A stretch of 62,924 nt of DNA from Scedosporium boydii (Eukaryota > Ascomycota > Sordariomycetes > Microascales > Microascaceae): positions 1 to 62,924 of the forward strand of contig NJFT01000229.1 of the NCBI GenBank assembly GCA_002221725.1. The letters are read 5' to 3'. Numbering within the stretch: position 1 is the stretch's first letter; the number at the start of each line of letters is the position of its first letter. Both the position numbers and the translations under genes were made by a program. The notes under the pieces were generated by a model. It did no database searches. It was not told where the DNA came from and saw nothing but the letters and a program-made list of their open reading frames with translations. Of this stretch, positions 46,244 to 57,699 are shown piece after piece.

Positions 46244-48122
46244 TGTGTTGTTTTGTTCCCTTTGAGGATGGGTTTGAAGGTGTTCAAGCCTTGGGTATAA
46301 AGTGAAATGTCGAGAAGAATGTGAAATAGAAAGAGATTTGGGAATTCGGTGAGCTTGGCTTGTGAAGAGGTGGATGGTGGGCAGTGTCGAAGGAGTGAGG
46401 CTATATAGACCACTGGCTCAAGCCTTCAAGTTGTACGGGACCGTTACGCCAGCTTCTCAGGTTTGCCAAATGCCAAGATGAAGCATTAACTGAAATCGTG
46501 ACTGGACTCTACGGACTCCAACATCTACTGAATCACAAAAAAAAAAAAAAAAAAAAAAAAGAACCCAACAAGCAAGAACATGAAACGAGTACGATCCCCA
46601 AAAAATTCACCCATGACTCTGCCCAAAATCACAGTCAAGAAATCCCAGACACGCCTAAAAATACTCCTGCGACGTTGTTAACGCCAGGCCTCCGACTCAC
46701 ACACCTCATTCGAATCGGGAAGCCCTGCGGCTCGCTGCCTAGACCCGCATCCTCGGGCTGCAGAGCCCAACCCCCTCGTGTCATTGTGTCCTGGTGTCGG
46801 GGTGGCTGGGGTTGTTCCTCACAGCGCAGCGGATTTCTTGCGTTGAGGCGATGCAGGAAAGGGAAATCGGTCTTGGCCGGATTTGAATTTCTGGCCAATA
46901 AAAAAAAGGGGGAGATTTGTTCCTCCAATCAGAATCTTATAAAATATGCGATATTGCAAGGCTAAATTATGTGATTGGCTAGAAATTCTCCAAAGAGAAT
47001 CCTGTGCCTGAAACGGGTACATCTGCAGAGTAACTCGCATGTCTCTCACGTCCGGATCTCCAGTTGGCTTCACGAGCAGACAGACATCACTCAGCATAAC
47101 CCCGAATGCCATCTGGATGCGAACCCTCAAAGCTGCGAGTCTGATTGAACAGTAACAATGTCGAATAAACCAATACTGTACACTACATACACCTACACTA
47201 CAAAAGCGCCAGTTACCTTATCCTGCCCACGGATCGACAGCCACCCTCGCCAAAAGAGAGACACAGACACACACACAGAGAGAGACCCAGCTACGCCGAG
47301 AGCTGCATCAACTCTAGCGACCAGTACATGAAACCCATAGAGAAAGAAACAAAGAATCGGGTCAGAAAAAACAGAAGACCTAAACGCATCAAGTACACAC
47401 GCGAGGGGACACACACGCCTTCTCCAAGACAAAAAGGTATTTCATCCGCAGGAGGGAAGATCACTGAAATTTTGAGTGTCTCTCTACTCTGCTTGCTGCA
47501 TCTTTCTGGCAGCTCCTTTAACGACAAAAACGTGAGTAATAAAAACAACACAAACGAATGAAGGAAAAAAAAACGACAACAAGAATGAGTAAAAACGAAG
47601 GACAGATCCTGAACTCCAGTTGAAAACCTCAAGAACCCCAGTAGAGAGGGGACGTCGCCGGGGGGAGGAGCCGTAGGTAGAAGGGGGATAATCGTGAAAA
47701 CCCGCCCAAAACAAGAATATAGCCGAAGGGGTATAAACAGCCCATATCTGGGAGTTATATAACCCGGTCCCCCTTCACCCAAAATATCGTCCCTCCCTCC
47801 TTCTCCCCGAGGAGAGTCACGCCTTCTCACGTTGTTCCTCCTCTTCGCCCAAAGTTGATTTCAGCACATCCCAACCTGCTCCGCACGACAACACCCGCAC
47901 TCCCCTACCGTCTCCCTGGAAAATAGAGGAAACGAAAAATGACAACCCGGCTGGAAAAGGAAAACACACGGTAGAAGAAAACAAGGTAAACAGGGGAAGC
48001 AGAGTTAAGAAGCCGACCCAACATGGAATATAGACCCGAAATCCGATCCGCACCCTTTCTCCTCACTCCCATTTGCCTGCTCGCGTCTCTAAGAGGCTCA
48101 AGTTTGTCTAGGAGAACCGTAC
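46244..48122. other. intergenic region downstream of CCR4
   Basis: Contains the Mug113-like promoter and the CCR4 3' untranslated region, both minus-strand. A Phe/Leu-rich minus-strand frame of 179 codons (47291-47830) comes from A/G-rich sequence and is not believed to code. A 24-nt poly(A) run is listed separately. Confidence 0.55.
46537..46560. repeat. 24-nt poly(A) run
   Basis: Uninterrupted run of 24 A on the plus strand, about 290 nt upstream of the Mug113-like start codon. Confidence 0.8.
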
Positions 48123-50398
48123 CTAACGGTTGCGCTCACCAGATCCCGATCCGAAATCCGGCTCCGGCAACACCTTCTTGTCCTTGCGAGCCTTGATGAC
48201 AAAATCCGCCATGATTTGGATGTGGTCGGCTGGGAAGTGATAGTTGGGGAACGAAGGAACCCGCTTAAGGTAGTCCGCATCAGGAGGTCCGAGAAGTTCC
48301 ACAACCTCGAGCGTGTTGGTCGAGTACCAGAGGTAGTCGATGACATCGGCGAAGTTCGGGGTGTAGTTGGTGAACGGAAGTTGGTCCGGTGTTCCCTTGA
48401 CGTGGGCGTAGGCGTCCCGGAGGCTAAAGGGGTGCTCGATACCGTCCCTCGTGAAGCTACCGTACTGGTAGTTGCTAATCTCAAGATGGTCAGGCGGCAC
48501 ACGGCCGAGATTCATGAGTTCGTACACCGAGCTATCCTCTGTCGAGTTAAAGTCACCGCAGACGAGGAGCGGGATGTCCGTGTTATTTCGGTACTCCTGG
48601 CTAGGTGCTGGCTCGGGTGCTGGAGGGGCTGCGTCCTGGCCGTCCTCGCCGGTCGAGCGGAAAGTAAACAGCTTCTTGTCCTTCACAGCGGGCCACCTTG
48701 CATACTTCTCCGCCAACTTCGTAACATGCTCCATGAGGATACCGGTCTGGATAGTCTTGACGTCGGCTAGTGCGGAGTCCCACGTAAGGTGCACGTTCAC
48801 CAAAATTATCCTCGCGCCGGTCAGTCGACTCTCGAAGAAGCAGATGACGGCTATGTTGTCCTTGGGCATCACTCGGTTGAAGACGTCGTGCTGGTTCTTC
48901 ATGTCGGGCCGGTTGATGGCGATGCTGGCGAACTCGATAACCTGCTTGTCAAGTAACACGTACTTGCTGCCCTTCCAGAAAACTGCGCAGCCGTCGACCG
49001 ACAATGCATCCTTCTCCGACATAGTCTTCGCTCGTGTCTTGGGCCATTGCACACCCTTGTAGTCGGACTTGGCAAGCTCGGGAGAGAAGTCCTCCTTGAA
49101 CGCCTCCGTCGAGATTTCCTGCAGGCACAAAAAGTCGGCGTCACGGAACCGGAGTTCCTGGAAAATGCATTCCTTCCGGTAGTCCCAGTTGAGAGCTGCG
49201 GTGGGTGTGTATCCGTACGTCTGCGTGGTGGCATATTTGTCGCACAACACGTTCCACGTGAGGACCTTGAATTGCTCGAGGTTCGTCGAAACGTCTTCTT
49301 GGATCGTAATCATTTCGCGCATCGGGGGTGGTTCGGGAACTATGAGAGTGGAGGGATCAAAAAATGGTTAGCACAATGTGATACGGCCATGATGGAAGCA
49401 GCAGAGCAAATCAAATGCAATCGAGCATAGGGCTGGCTTGAAACTGCAAAAAAGAAAAAAAGAAGAGCCTAGCCTGTCAGACTATATGACTTACCCGGAG
49501 CCTGCTCGCGAAGATAAGTGATGAGGCTCTTCGTTCCCTTTTCCATAATCTCCTGCCGAAGTTCGGGGGCTAACTGCATGTTGCCCTCGATGCCGAGCAT
49601 CTCTAAAAGGTGGAGCGAGCCCAGCTCGAACGGTAGAGTCCTGAGACGATTGTTGAATAGGAGAAGGCTCCTGAGATATGTACACATGCCAAGCTCGGCG
49701 GGCAGTTCGGAGATTTCGTTGTACGACGCGTCTAGGTGGGTAAGCTGTCGGAGACGGCCTACGGCGGGTGGAAGTCGCGTGAGCTTGTTGGAGGCAATGT
49801 AGAGCTCGCGCAAGAACTCGTACTTGAACAGGGAGGGGGAAAGGTTGCGGAGACCTTGACCACTGAGATCCAGGTTGTGCCAATCTTGACGCTTGGCGAC
49901 CTTCTCCATGGCCATGGGCCGTCGCATATCTTCGGTCTCGCCATTCGTACCTTGACCAGTGCCAGTACTGGAGATCGCGGGTAAACCGATTCCCTTATTC
50001 TCGGATGCCTTCAATCTCGCGTAGTAGTGCGGCTGGTGCTGGTCCGTCATGGCAATGTGAGCGCGTTCGGCATCTTTGTAGAGGCGGAGCTGCTTGGCCC
50101 AGTGCTCGTTGATCGCCTGCCCTTGTCCGGCGCTGGGAGTGGCAGTGTGTCCGTTCTGAAGGGTGTTGGTGGTGTAAGGATTCGCGGTGGTGAGCGCCGA
50201 GTAGTTTGAGGGGTGGCTTAGGTTTGGGTTGCCGCCATTGTGGGCGTTGGGATCCGGCTGAACGCTCTGGTGATGCTGACCGGGCCCGGCGTGCTGGTGG
50301 GTGGCGTGGGGTTGTTGAAAGTTGTAGAGGAGTTGCTGTATGTTCCGGCCAGACTGGCCGTTGAGGGGTTGCCCCCTGCCGGCCTGCGCGCCAAACAT
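48123..50398 (-). CDS. CCR4 deadenylase, catalytic subunit of CCR4-NOT
   Basis: Two minus-strand exons, 49495-50398 and 48123-49339 (155-nt intron); 706 aa. It removes poly(A) tails from mRNA in the cytoplasm as part of CCR4-NOT. Residues 1-165 are Gln/His/Asn-rich and low in complexity. Residues 172-275 hold leucine-rich repeats (LRELYIASNKLTRLPPAVGRL, LRSLLLFNNRLRTLPFELG), which in yeast bind the CAF1 subunit. Exon 1 ends EQAP and exon 2 starts VPEPPPMREM. The rest is the endonuclease/exonuclease/phosphatase domain: LTWNVLCDKYAT, FLCLQEI (metal-binding Glu), NVHLTWD, LLVCGDFNST, DYLWYS and the final PADHIQIMADF with the catalytic Asp-His. The start is the first ATG of the frame. Many homologues have a longer N-terminus, so an upstream exon is possible. 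Confidence 0.95.
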
Positions 50399-53300
50399 GT
50401 CCTTTCGGCCGCGGCGACGGGATACACTCGGCTGGGATTCAAGGTCAAAGAGGTATCAGGAAAAAAAAGAGTTCAATAGGACTTTAAGAGAGGCGCGTTT
50501 CTAGGTATCGGATCGAAGCGGTAATCGTAATGGCTGTGGATAAGTCTTGTTCAAGGTAACGGCTTGGAGGAACGGAATCGGATCGCCGGTAACCATGGGA
50601 CATCTACCAGGGTACAGGTAAATGATGGACTCCACGGCCGAGAGGTGGTGGGAATTGGTGGAAGTAGATGGGGCGCAATGAAGACGACGATGATGTGGTG
50701 GTAAGGCTACGAGGTCGGTTGAAAACTGGCATGGGCTGTCGCGGTGTGCCGCTTTGATACATGAAGCTCTAGGGTAGGTGTCAAAATCCGCGGGCCCCAA
50801 CAGCACCTGAACAAGGCAGGGCTCGATTATGTGGCGGTCGAATCGACGGGGTTGGTGTGACTTCGGGGCCGGAATCGGTCAGAAGCCATGCACATGTATC
50901 AGATAGAGAGGATCTCGAGTTCGCAGGCTCGCGTATGCTGCGGATTGCAGTCTTTGGATATCGGGGTAATAGCTCTGGGTCGTCGAGGGTACGTCTATCT
51001 TGGTCTTGTCATCGGCCTCGAATCGCGACGAGGGGCCAGTGAGGTGGGGGATGATCCTGCGAAGGGGCTCAAAAGTGGTCAGGATGGGGTCAGGAAGTAC
51101 GTTATAGCTCAGCAGCGAATTGGATTGCAAAGAGGAATAGAGTCCTCGACCAAGCTTCTCTGGCTGGAGAAGAGTTATCAGGAACAGTGGCGAGACTCAC
51201 TGGAATGGAAAAGCCCAGCTCAATCTGGTGGGAAGGAAGAGAAAAAAAACCAGGATGCCAGCGAAGGGCAGAAAAAACGAATGGGGTCCTGACTGTCGCT
51301 ATAAATTTGAAATTGTCAATCAATACTGTAGTGCACCGTAGTTGTGTTGGCGATGAGATAAATCAAAAGACAAAGAATGGAGTGTTTCGAAGTCGTCGTC
51401 GTGGTCGGGTTTCCATGGGAGGAGGTTGACCAAAGGCGGCTGGTCGGAGAAACTGGCGTCAAAGATACTTCGTACATACACACAGGGCAGGCGACGTGTG
51501 TCGCACCTGCGGTCCACGGCTGGAGGCTGGAGCCCACTGTTCCTCCCCCAAATTGTCAGGGCCTGTGGGGTGACCGACAGCTGGGAATGGACGCTGAACA
51601 GCTGTGACTCGAAATAGCGCCGGCAGCCTGATCATGTGATGAGAAGGAGGCTAACTTGGAAGTTTCGCCGAGGATTTGGCGCGTCAGTGACATACTTCGT
51701 AGTTGCTGGCAGCTGTCCGGTGAAGTTCTCACCGACATCGGCAGAGCTCGAAGAGCTGAGAAGGGCCTGTGTGAGAGTCCGCAGCCTCGAGTCTTTCATC
51801 CCAGAGTGCACATTCCAAGGATTGTCGACAAAATAAAACTGATTTCTTGAATTACCGTTTAAGTTTCTAACCATTCCTATGCGCCTTCAATCTTGGAATC
51901 CCTTCCAATGCGTCTTCTCCTCGAGCGCCTTTCCCTATGTTCCCATTATACCTCGAATAGTGGCTTTCTCAAGGCATTAATTGCTTTCACTAAACATGGT
52001 AGTATTAGGACTTCGAGTTGAAACTACTCACACATGGTGTTATTTCCTATGTCCATCACGTCGCTGAGCGACCGAGGGAATGTTCAATGGCATCATCGCG
52101 AGAGGAATGGAGCAAGCGCTCGTGTTTCCGGATTCGGCACGCTTCCGTCGCCGCTGAATCGAACCTGGTGAGCACACGAAAATGCTCCTGTTAAAAGCCA
52201 CATTTATAGCCTCACAGCTCTGTACGACTGGCATGTCATGCCACAAACCAGGTCGGCGTCCGTTCCATCGGTCCCGGATAGATGGAGGAGCTCACCGAAA
52301 ACTATTCCCGCCTCTGGGGAAGATCATGCTATCGGCGTTACCTCGCGGCCGGCTTATCTTTTTGTTATTCCCAACTATAAATCTACATCAATGCGATCCA
52401 ATTGAATCGAGTGGAAATAATCAATGACTGCGCAATCAAGCAAGTATCGATGCATCAAGTAGAAGTGACACCGCACACGGGAACAGATACAGATACCCTA
52501 ATGCCGACCGGCAGCCAATGCCGTCCGCAGTCCCGCGTGACCATTAGTGCTTTGCTAATCTACTTCGTATACATATAGAAAGTTCGGGGAGCTTCACCTC
52601 ACCGGTATTGAGGTTGCGTTCGCCGACCGGATCTGGGATCGGATGCTGATCCTTGGCCCCTGCCTCCCCCATCGGCTATGAGGAGGGGTAGCTGAGCTAG
52701 ATTGAGGGGAACCAAGCAAGGGCGAAGGTGAGCGGGGGAGGGGGAGATCGGGAGAGGGAGAAGGAGGAGTGACGAGCGAAATCGCCTTTTAATGGTCCAG
52801 GTAATATATTATCTCTGGCTCAGATTGGACATGTGCCAACTCAGCGTACAAATTCTTAGGGGTTACGATTCAGAGCGAGCGCCGTCGTTTGTGGACACTT
52901 TGAAAAGGTTGGACTCACCGCCATGCGACATACCACTTACACTTCCTTCACTCTGTGATAGCCTACCACGTTTTCCGCGGCTCCCCATCTGACCAGGTGA
53001 CGGCCCGCGTCTTTGACCTGGCTTCGCGAACGGTTACCAGCGCATAGTCTCCTCGAGCACAATCTCCACTCCAAGCTATCACGGGGTGCAAGATAAGCGA
53101 ACAAATTGTGGCCAAAGGTGACTCGGATGGCTGTCAGGGTGAGTGGTTGGATAAAGTTATCGATCGACAGGGACAAGGGTGCCATTTTGTGCATAACTTG
53201 TGAGATTCAATCGTGTGGTCCTTCGAGTGCCCCTCCGTGTCATTCGGAATCGAGGACCATCGCTCCGAAGAGAACCCACTTCAACACATTCATAATTCAA

Positions 53301-56300
53301 CAATCTACGAGACCAACTTACACCGCTTAGGGTCCGTCCCCAGCACCTAAGCCAGGCTAAGCCTCAATTTACGGCCCCCAAGCTCTCGGCCTTTGGTTAA
53401 GCCAGAGCAGGGCAAAAACACTGCGAACCCGGTGACAGGAGGTTACAGGAGGTTACAGGACCACGGCAGGCAGAGACATGGACACTCGAGATTGACGGAA
53501 CGTTGACGTATCGACCGGCTGGACCACGAACAAACTGCCACTATCATTAGATTATATGTCAAGTGCCAGCAAAGCAATTACTGGGGACAATAATACCCCA
53601 CATCACCTCTGTAAGCTATTATGTGCTCTCTTCTGCGGATACAAGCGAAAGTGGCAAAACGTCACTCACCCTTAGGCGAGATGAGAGGATAAAGGCCGAG
53701 AACGTGCTCTCTTCTGCATCCCATGCTGCCGTTTGAGTTTACGGTTGCAATTTGTGGGGTAAGCAACATGGAAGCGCACTGGACAATACACAGGTAGTGC
53801 TTCCTCTAACAGCAAGTAATTACGTTGCGAGTCATTGCCGGAGACGGGTGAGTCGGGAAGAGAGCGAAAGATGATTGCCAAGATTGGATAATATCGCAAA
53901 TACCATAAAACAGTTTAATTTCTTTTCTTCCCCAAATACACCCATCATTGGAAGATTGGACGATGAGCCCGGCCCGGTGCACATGTACCGTACGCACGAT
54001 CACCGCTTGTAAACCAGTCTACAATATTGGTCTCGAGCTACGAAGTAGTTGGTAAAATAGCCAGAACAGCTTGTGCCATGTCCAGACCACATATTTCCCG
54101 ATTGAGCCTCTTCTCCGAACCGAACGTCCTGTCTCGACACCCCAATTGCCGCCTAAAACATTACGAAATATATATCACCATCACAAAACACAGCACTAAC
54201 GAGACCACCGCTAACAGGGTCCACGTCCATCCATCCGCTGCACGTACTTCGTAAAAGTAGACACAGAGAGAGTATCCTTCTTGGATAGGCATTGGAGCAG
54301 AAAGGGCCGGAGCAACCCGAGTCTTACGCCAACATGGATGTGTCCCTTCCTCGTCTCCGTCCAGCCGCGAGAGTTTCGATGTCAAGGTTACATCGGAGAC
54401 GTGTGATCAAGCAAGAAACAAGCACCAGCACCAAAGGGTTCATGTTCATGGTTGTCCCCACATTCCATATTCGCATTCATGCTTTCCCCAAACAGATACT
54501 TGTGCTTCGTAGATGACTGGTCGCTTGCTTTGACATGCCGAATGTAGGGTTTGGATGGTAGCTGCCGCTGATCCTGTGGTTGTTGTTCTGGTGGGAGGAG
54601 ATTGAAGGGTTGCAGGGTTGTATCAATCGCATTTGTGGAGAAATAACCTAGACCGCCAGATGAGTCGGACACGCCTCCATAGACACTGACTAGTGATCCG
54701 TGGCGAATGGAAGTGTAGTCATGAACCGGAGGACAGGTCCCAAAGATTTCAACCCGCCAGTTTTGACCCCTCCCAGCGATACCTTTTCTTCAGTCGAGTT
54801 GAATGTAAAGTAGGCACCCTCCAAACAGAAGTTCCTGGATGACGGCATGTCTTCAATTTTTCTTCAGCATCTTGATAAAGAGTGCACACCCTAATACGTG
54901 TACGGAACTGAGGGTGTGATGTGGCGTGGTCCAGCTGGTAGATATCATCCATACTAGGAAATCCTCGCTCCGTCGTATCGCCATATGTGCACGATGTATT
55001 GATCGGATCGTGAACCTTGATTGCTCTCCAGGCCTGGTTTCTTGCCTCTGATAGCACATCCCCGCCTCCCTCCACCACTAGGACGGATATTCATCCGCAC
55101 ATACGACCGAGCAAGTGCCCGCACGCCCGGTATACTAACAAACATTCTTGGACTGTCCTCCCGGTCGCCTCTTTTTCTTCTTCCCGTCTTCCGATATATA
55201 TGTACATTCGAAGTTTAGGAGGGTGGGAAAGTACTCAGAATACTCCAGCCCCATAGGGAAACGTACGAAGCCGACTCTCCTTCACCACTCAGATCTGCGT
55301 TCGCCGTTCGGCCCCTTGTCTCTTCCTCCTCCCACCCCCTCATTCCGCCTCCGACAGCCGCCGTTGTTCAAGGTGAAGTCACATCTCATAAACGCACCAG
55401 GTCGCATCTGGAAGTCGGGTCGCCTGAGAACCAAGGCGAGGCACAAGTGGCAAGGGAAAATCCGCGCTGTGGGGTCCATTTATTGATCAATTGGGATTTC
55501 CATGTTACTCTTCCGGATGGTTCAGCTGTTATAATTACTGCACGGGGGTTTAAAAAAAAAAAAAAGAAAAAAGAAAATCATTGATGGCTGGAATATTGGC
55601 GGACAGGCCATGTCAAGAGTGGACAATTCGTCCGATTGTATGTATGTGTGGAGAACCCGCACACCCAAGTCTATGTATAATTTGGCCTACACCCTCCTTC
55701 CCCAGACACACGATCTCGTGTTAGTCCTGTCCTTGTTGTCGTCTCCTTCGTTGTTCTACCTACCATCAGCCCAGTCCCAGGGTTTGTTTAAAAGCTTGCC
55801 GGCCCACGTCAACGTCGAGCAATACCGGCGCGGAGATCGGAGACCTAATCCGCCCAGTGCATCGACGACTAAAATATCGCGACGACGACTTGCACGCATT
55901 AGTCTAGGAACCTGAATCCCCAACGCATCCGCCCTGCGCCTTCAAAGCTGTACTCAGGCTTTGTCTCCCCCACCCCATTCCTCTGCAAATCGCATAATGC
56001 AAGATAGTTCCATATTTTCGGTTCGACGAACGACGCCTTGGACTTGGCGACGTTACCGGCACGGAGAAAGTAATACGTGAGGAGCGAGTTGTTATACCAA
56101 CGGATTTGAGGGGTCTACACTTGGAGTGATATTGAGTCACGAAGCAACGAGATCGTTTACGATCAGACAGAAAAGAGTCACGAGCAAGAATACGTGCGGG
56201 GAGTCAATAATTGAAGGAAAAACTGCGTGGCGCCATAGCGGATCGAGAAGCTCCGGATCCGAGACGGGAGATTGGGCGCAGATACGGCAGCCTTGCCAGG

Positions 56301-57699
56301 ACGCTGCTCGTGTCTAACACCCATCGTTGGCAATCATTAGAAATCGAAGTGCAAGGACCGGAGAAGGGCCAGGTCGCCTTTTTGGACAAGCCGTCTAGCC
56401 ATTGCCGGGGTAGCGACTCGTCATATTCGTCTTGGAACACGAAAGATACTGACAAATACAGCTAGCGACTCATCAGACTCATCATCAGCAGTATCGCGAA
56501 CCTAGTTAAGAAGACCGGGGTTTGTGACGCCTCATATCGATTGCGCCAGGAGCCGCGACGGGTGTTACAGCGAATCGATATCCGTTTCAGCCCTGGGGAG
56601 CAATCTTTTGTTTCCAGAACGATTTTGCAGATCATCGCAGCGTAGTAAAACGAACGATCTACAGTACGGAGCCATCGGCCATCGCCGAGGGGAAGGCAGA
56701 AGTTATTAAATCCAGGCGACGTCTTTCGAGATCTACGGCAAGGGGCGATCGATCGGATCGATCAGGCTGAACAGGGGATCCTGACGACGAAACGGAAATC
56801 CAGACGGGAGAAATAAAAGATCGAATAAAGAAACCCTATTCGGCTCGGAAAATAGGGAAACTCTTGCGAAGGAGGGTCTGTGAGCTCCCAGGGTTCGTTT
56901 GATCGAGAAAGCTGGACTGCGCTCCCCAAGACTGATGGCAAGCTTGTCATGAGAAGGGGACCCGAGCGCAAACAGATTGGACTCATTTCGGCATATTCTA
57001 TCGGAATCAACAAGCATCAAAGAAGGACGAAGGAAAGAAACAGTAGGAAACCCAAGCAGGGACCCTAACTCAACTGGGCAAGAAGAACAGGAGAAGGAGG
57101 GCTTTTGGACAACTCTAAATCTCCAGAAACAGAGCCGCCACAGCCACTCGGCTTTCTCGTTTGACAGGACGCAGGGTTCGTGTTCTAGGCCTTGGTGCCC
57201 GCTGCAAAGCCTACAAGGGTCTATTCGGGAAGCAAGGGGTTCGACTTTGACATTAGCCGGCAGAACGGCAGAGAAGCAGTGAACCCAGTCGGTTCGGTGT
57301 CCTGTTGTTGAGCCCCCGTCAATCAAGGAAACCTCGATTCCTAGGAATCCGGGATTCGGAGCATTCAGGAACCTAGTCAGGGGGATCTCGGTCTAAATCG
57401 GCCCACCGACAAGCTCCAGCGTTGCAATCAGGAGGTGAGAAGAAGGAAAAAGAGAAAAAAAAAATTTTTCGTCCTCCTTGAACAAGAGGAAAGAATAGAA
57501 AGGAAAAGGGGGGAAGCCAAAACAAACCGAAGGTGACGATCCGGCCAGGGAAAAGAGCAATACGAAGTAGACGACATTGAACCTTGATCGCACCATAGAG
57601 GGAAAATTAGGGGGCCACCGGGGTTGGATAGAGCGGACAATAGTGGACAATAGTGAGTACGCATAGAACTCCAGGGCTAGTCGCCCGCCATAATCCACT
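50399..57699. other. 7.3 kb gene-free region between CCR4 and the methyltransferase
   Basis: Flanked by two genes pointing outward. No protein family, spliced gene or RNA gene is recognised. A 197-codon minus-strand frame (56733-57326) has no supporting features. The region carries six exact copies of the nonamer family (51467, 51693, 52561, 54039, 54245, 57561) and a 10-bp tandem repeat at 53431-53460. Long leaders and non-coding transcription are plausible but not shown. Confidence 0.5.
53431..53460. repeat. 10-bp tandem repeat, three copies
   Basis: GGTGACAGGA followed by two identical copies of GGTTACAGGA. Confidence 0.8.

Noticed and set aside
47291..47830. 179-codon Phe/Leu-rich minus-strand frame
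   Set aside because: Arises from A/G-rich sequence downstream of CCR4; low complexity, overlapped by other equally long frames.
56733..57326. 197-codon minus-strand frame upstream of the methyltransferase
   Set aside because: No family, no coding-like composition, and it would occupy the methyltransferase promoter; kept only as a note in the intergenic entry.
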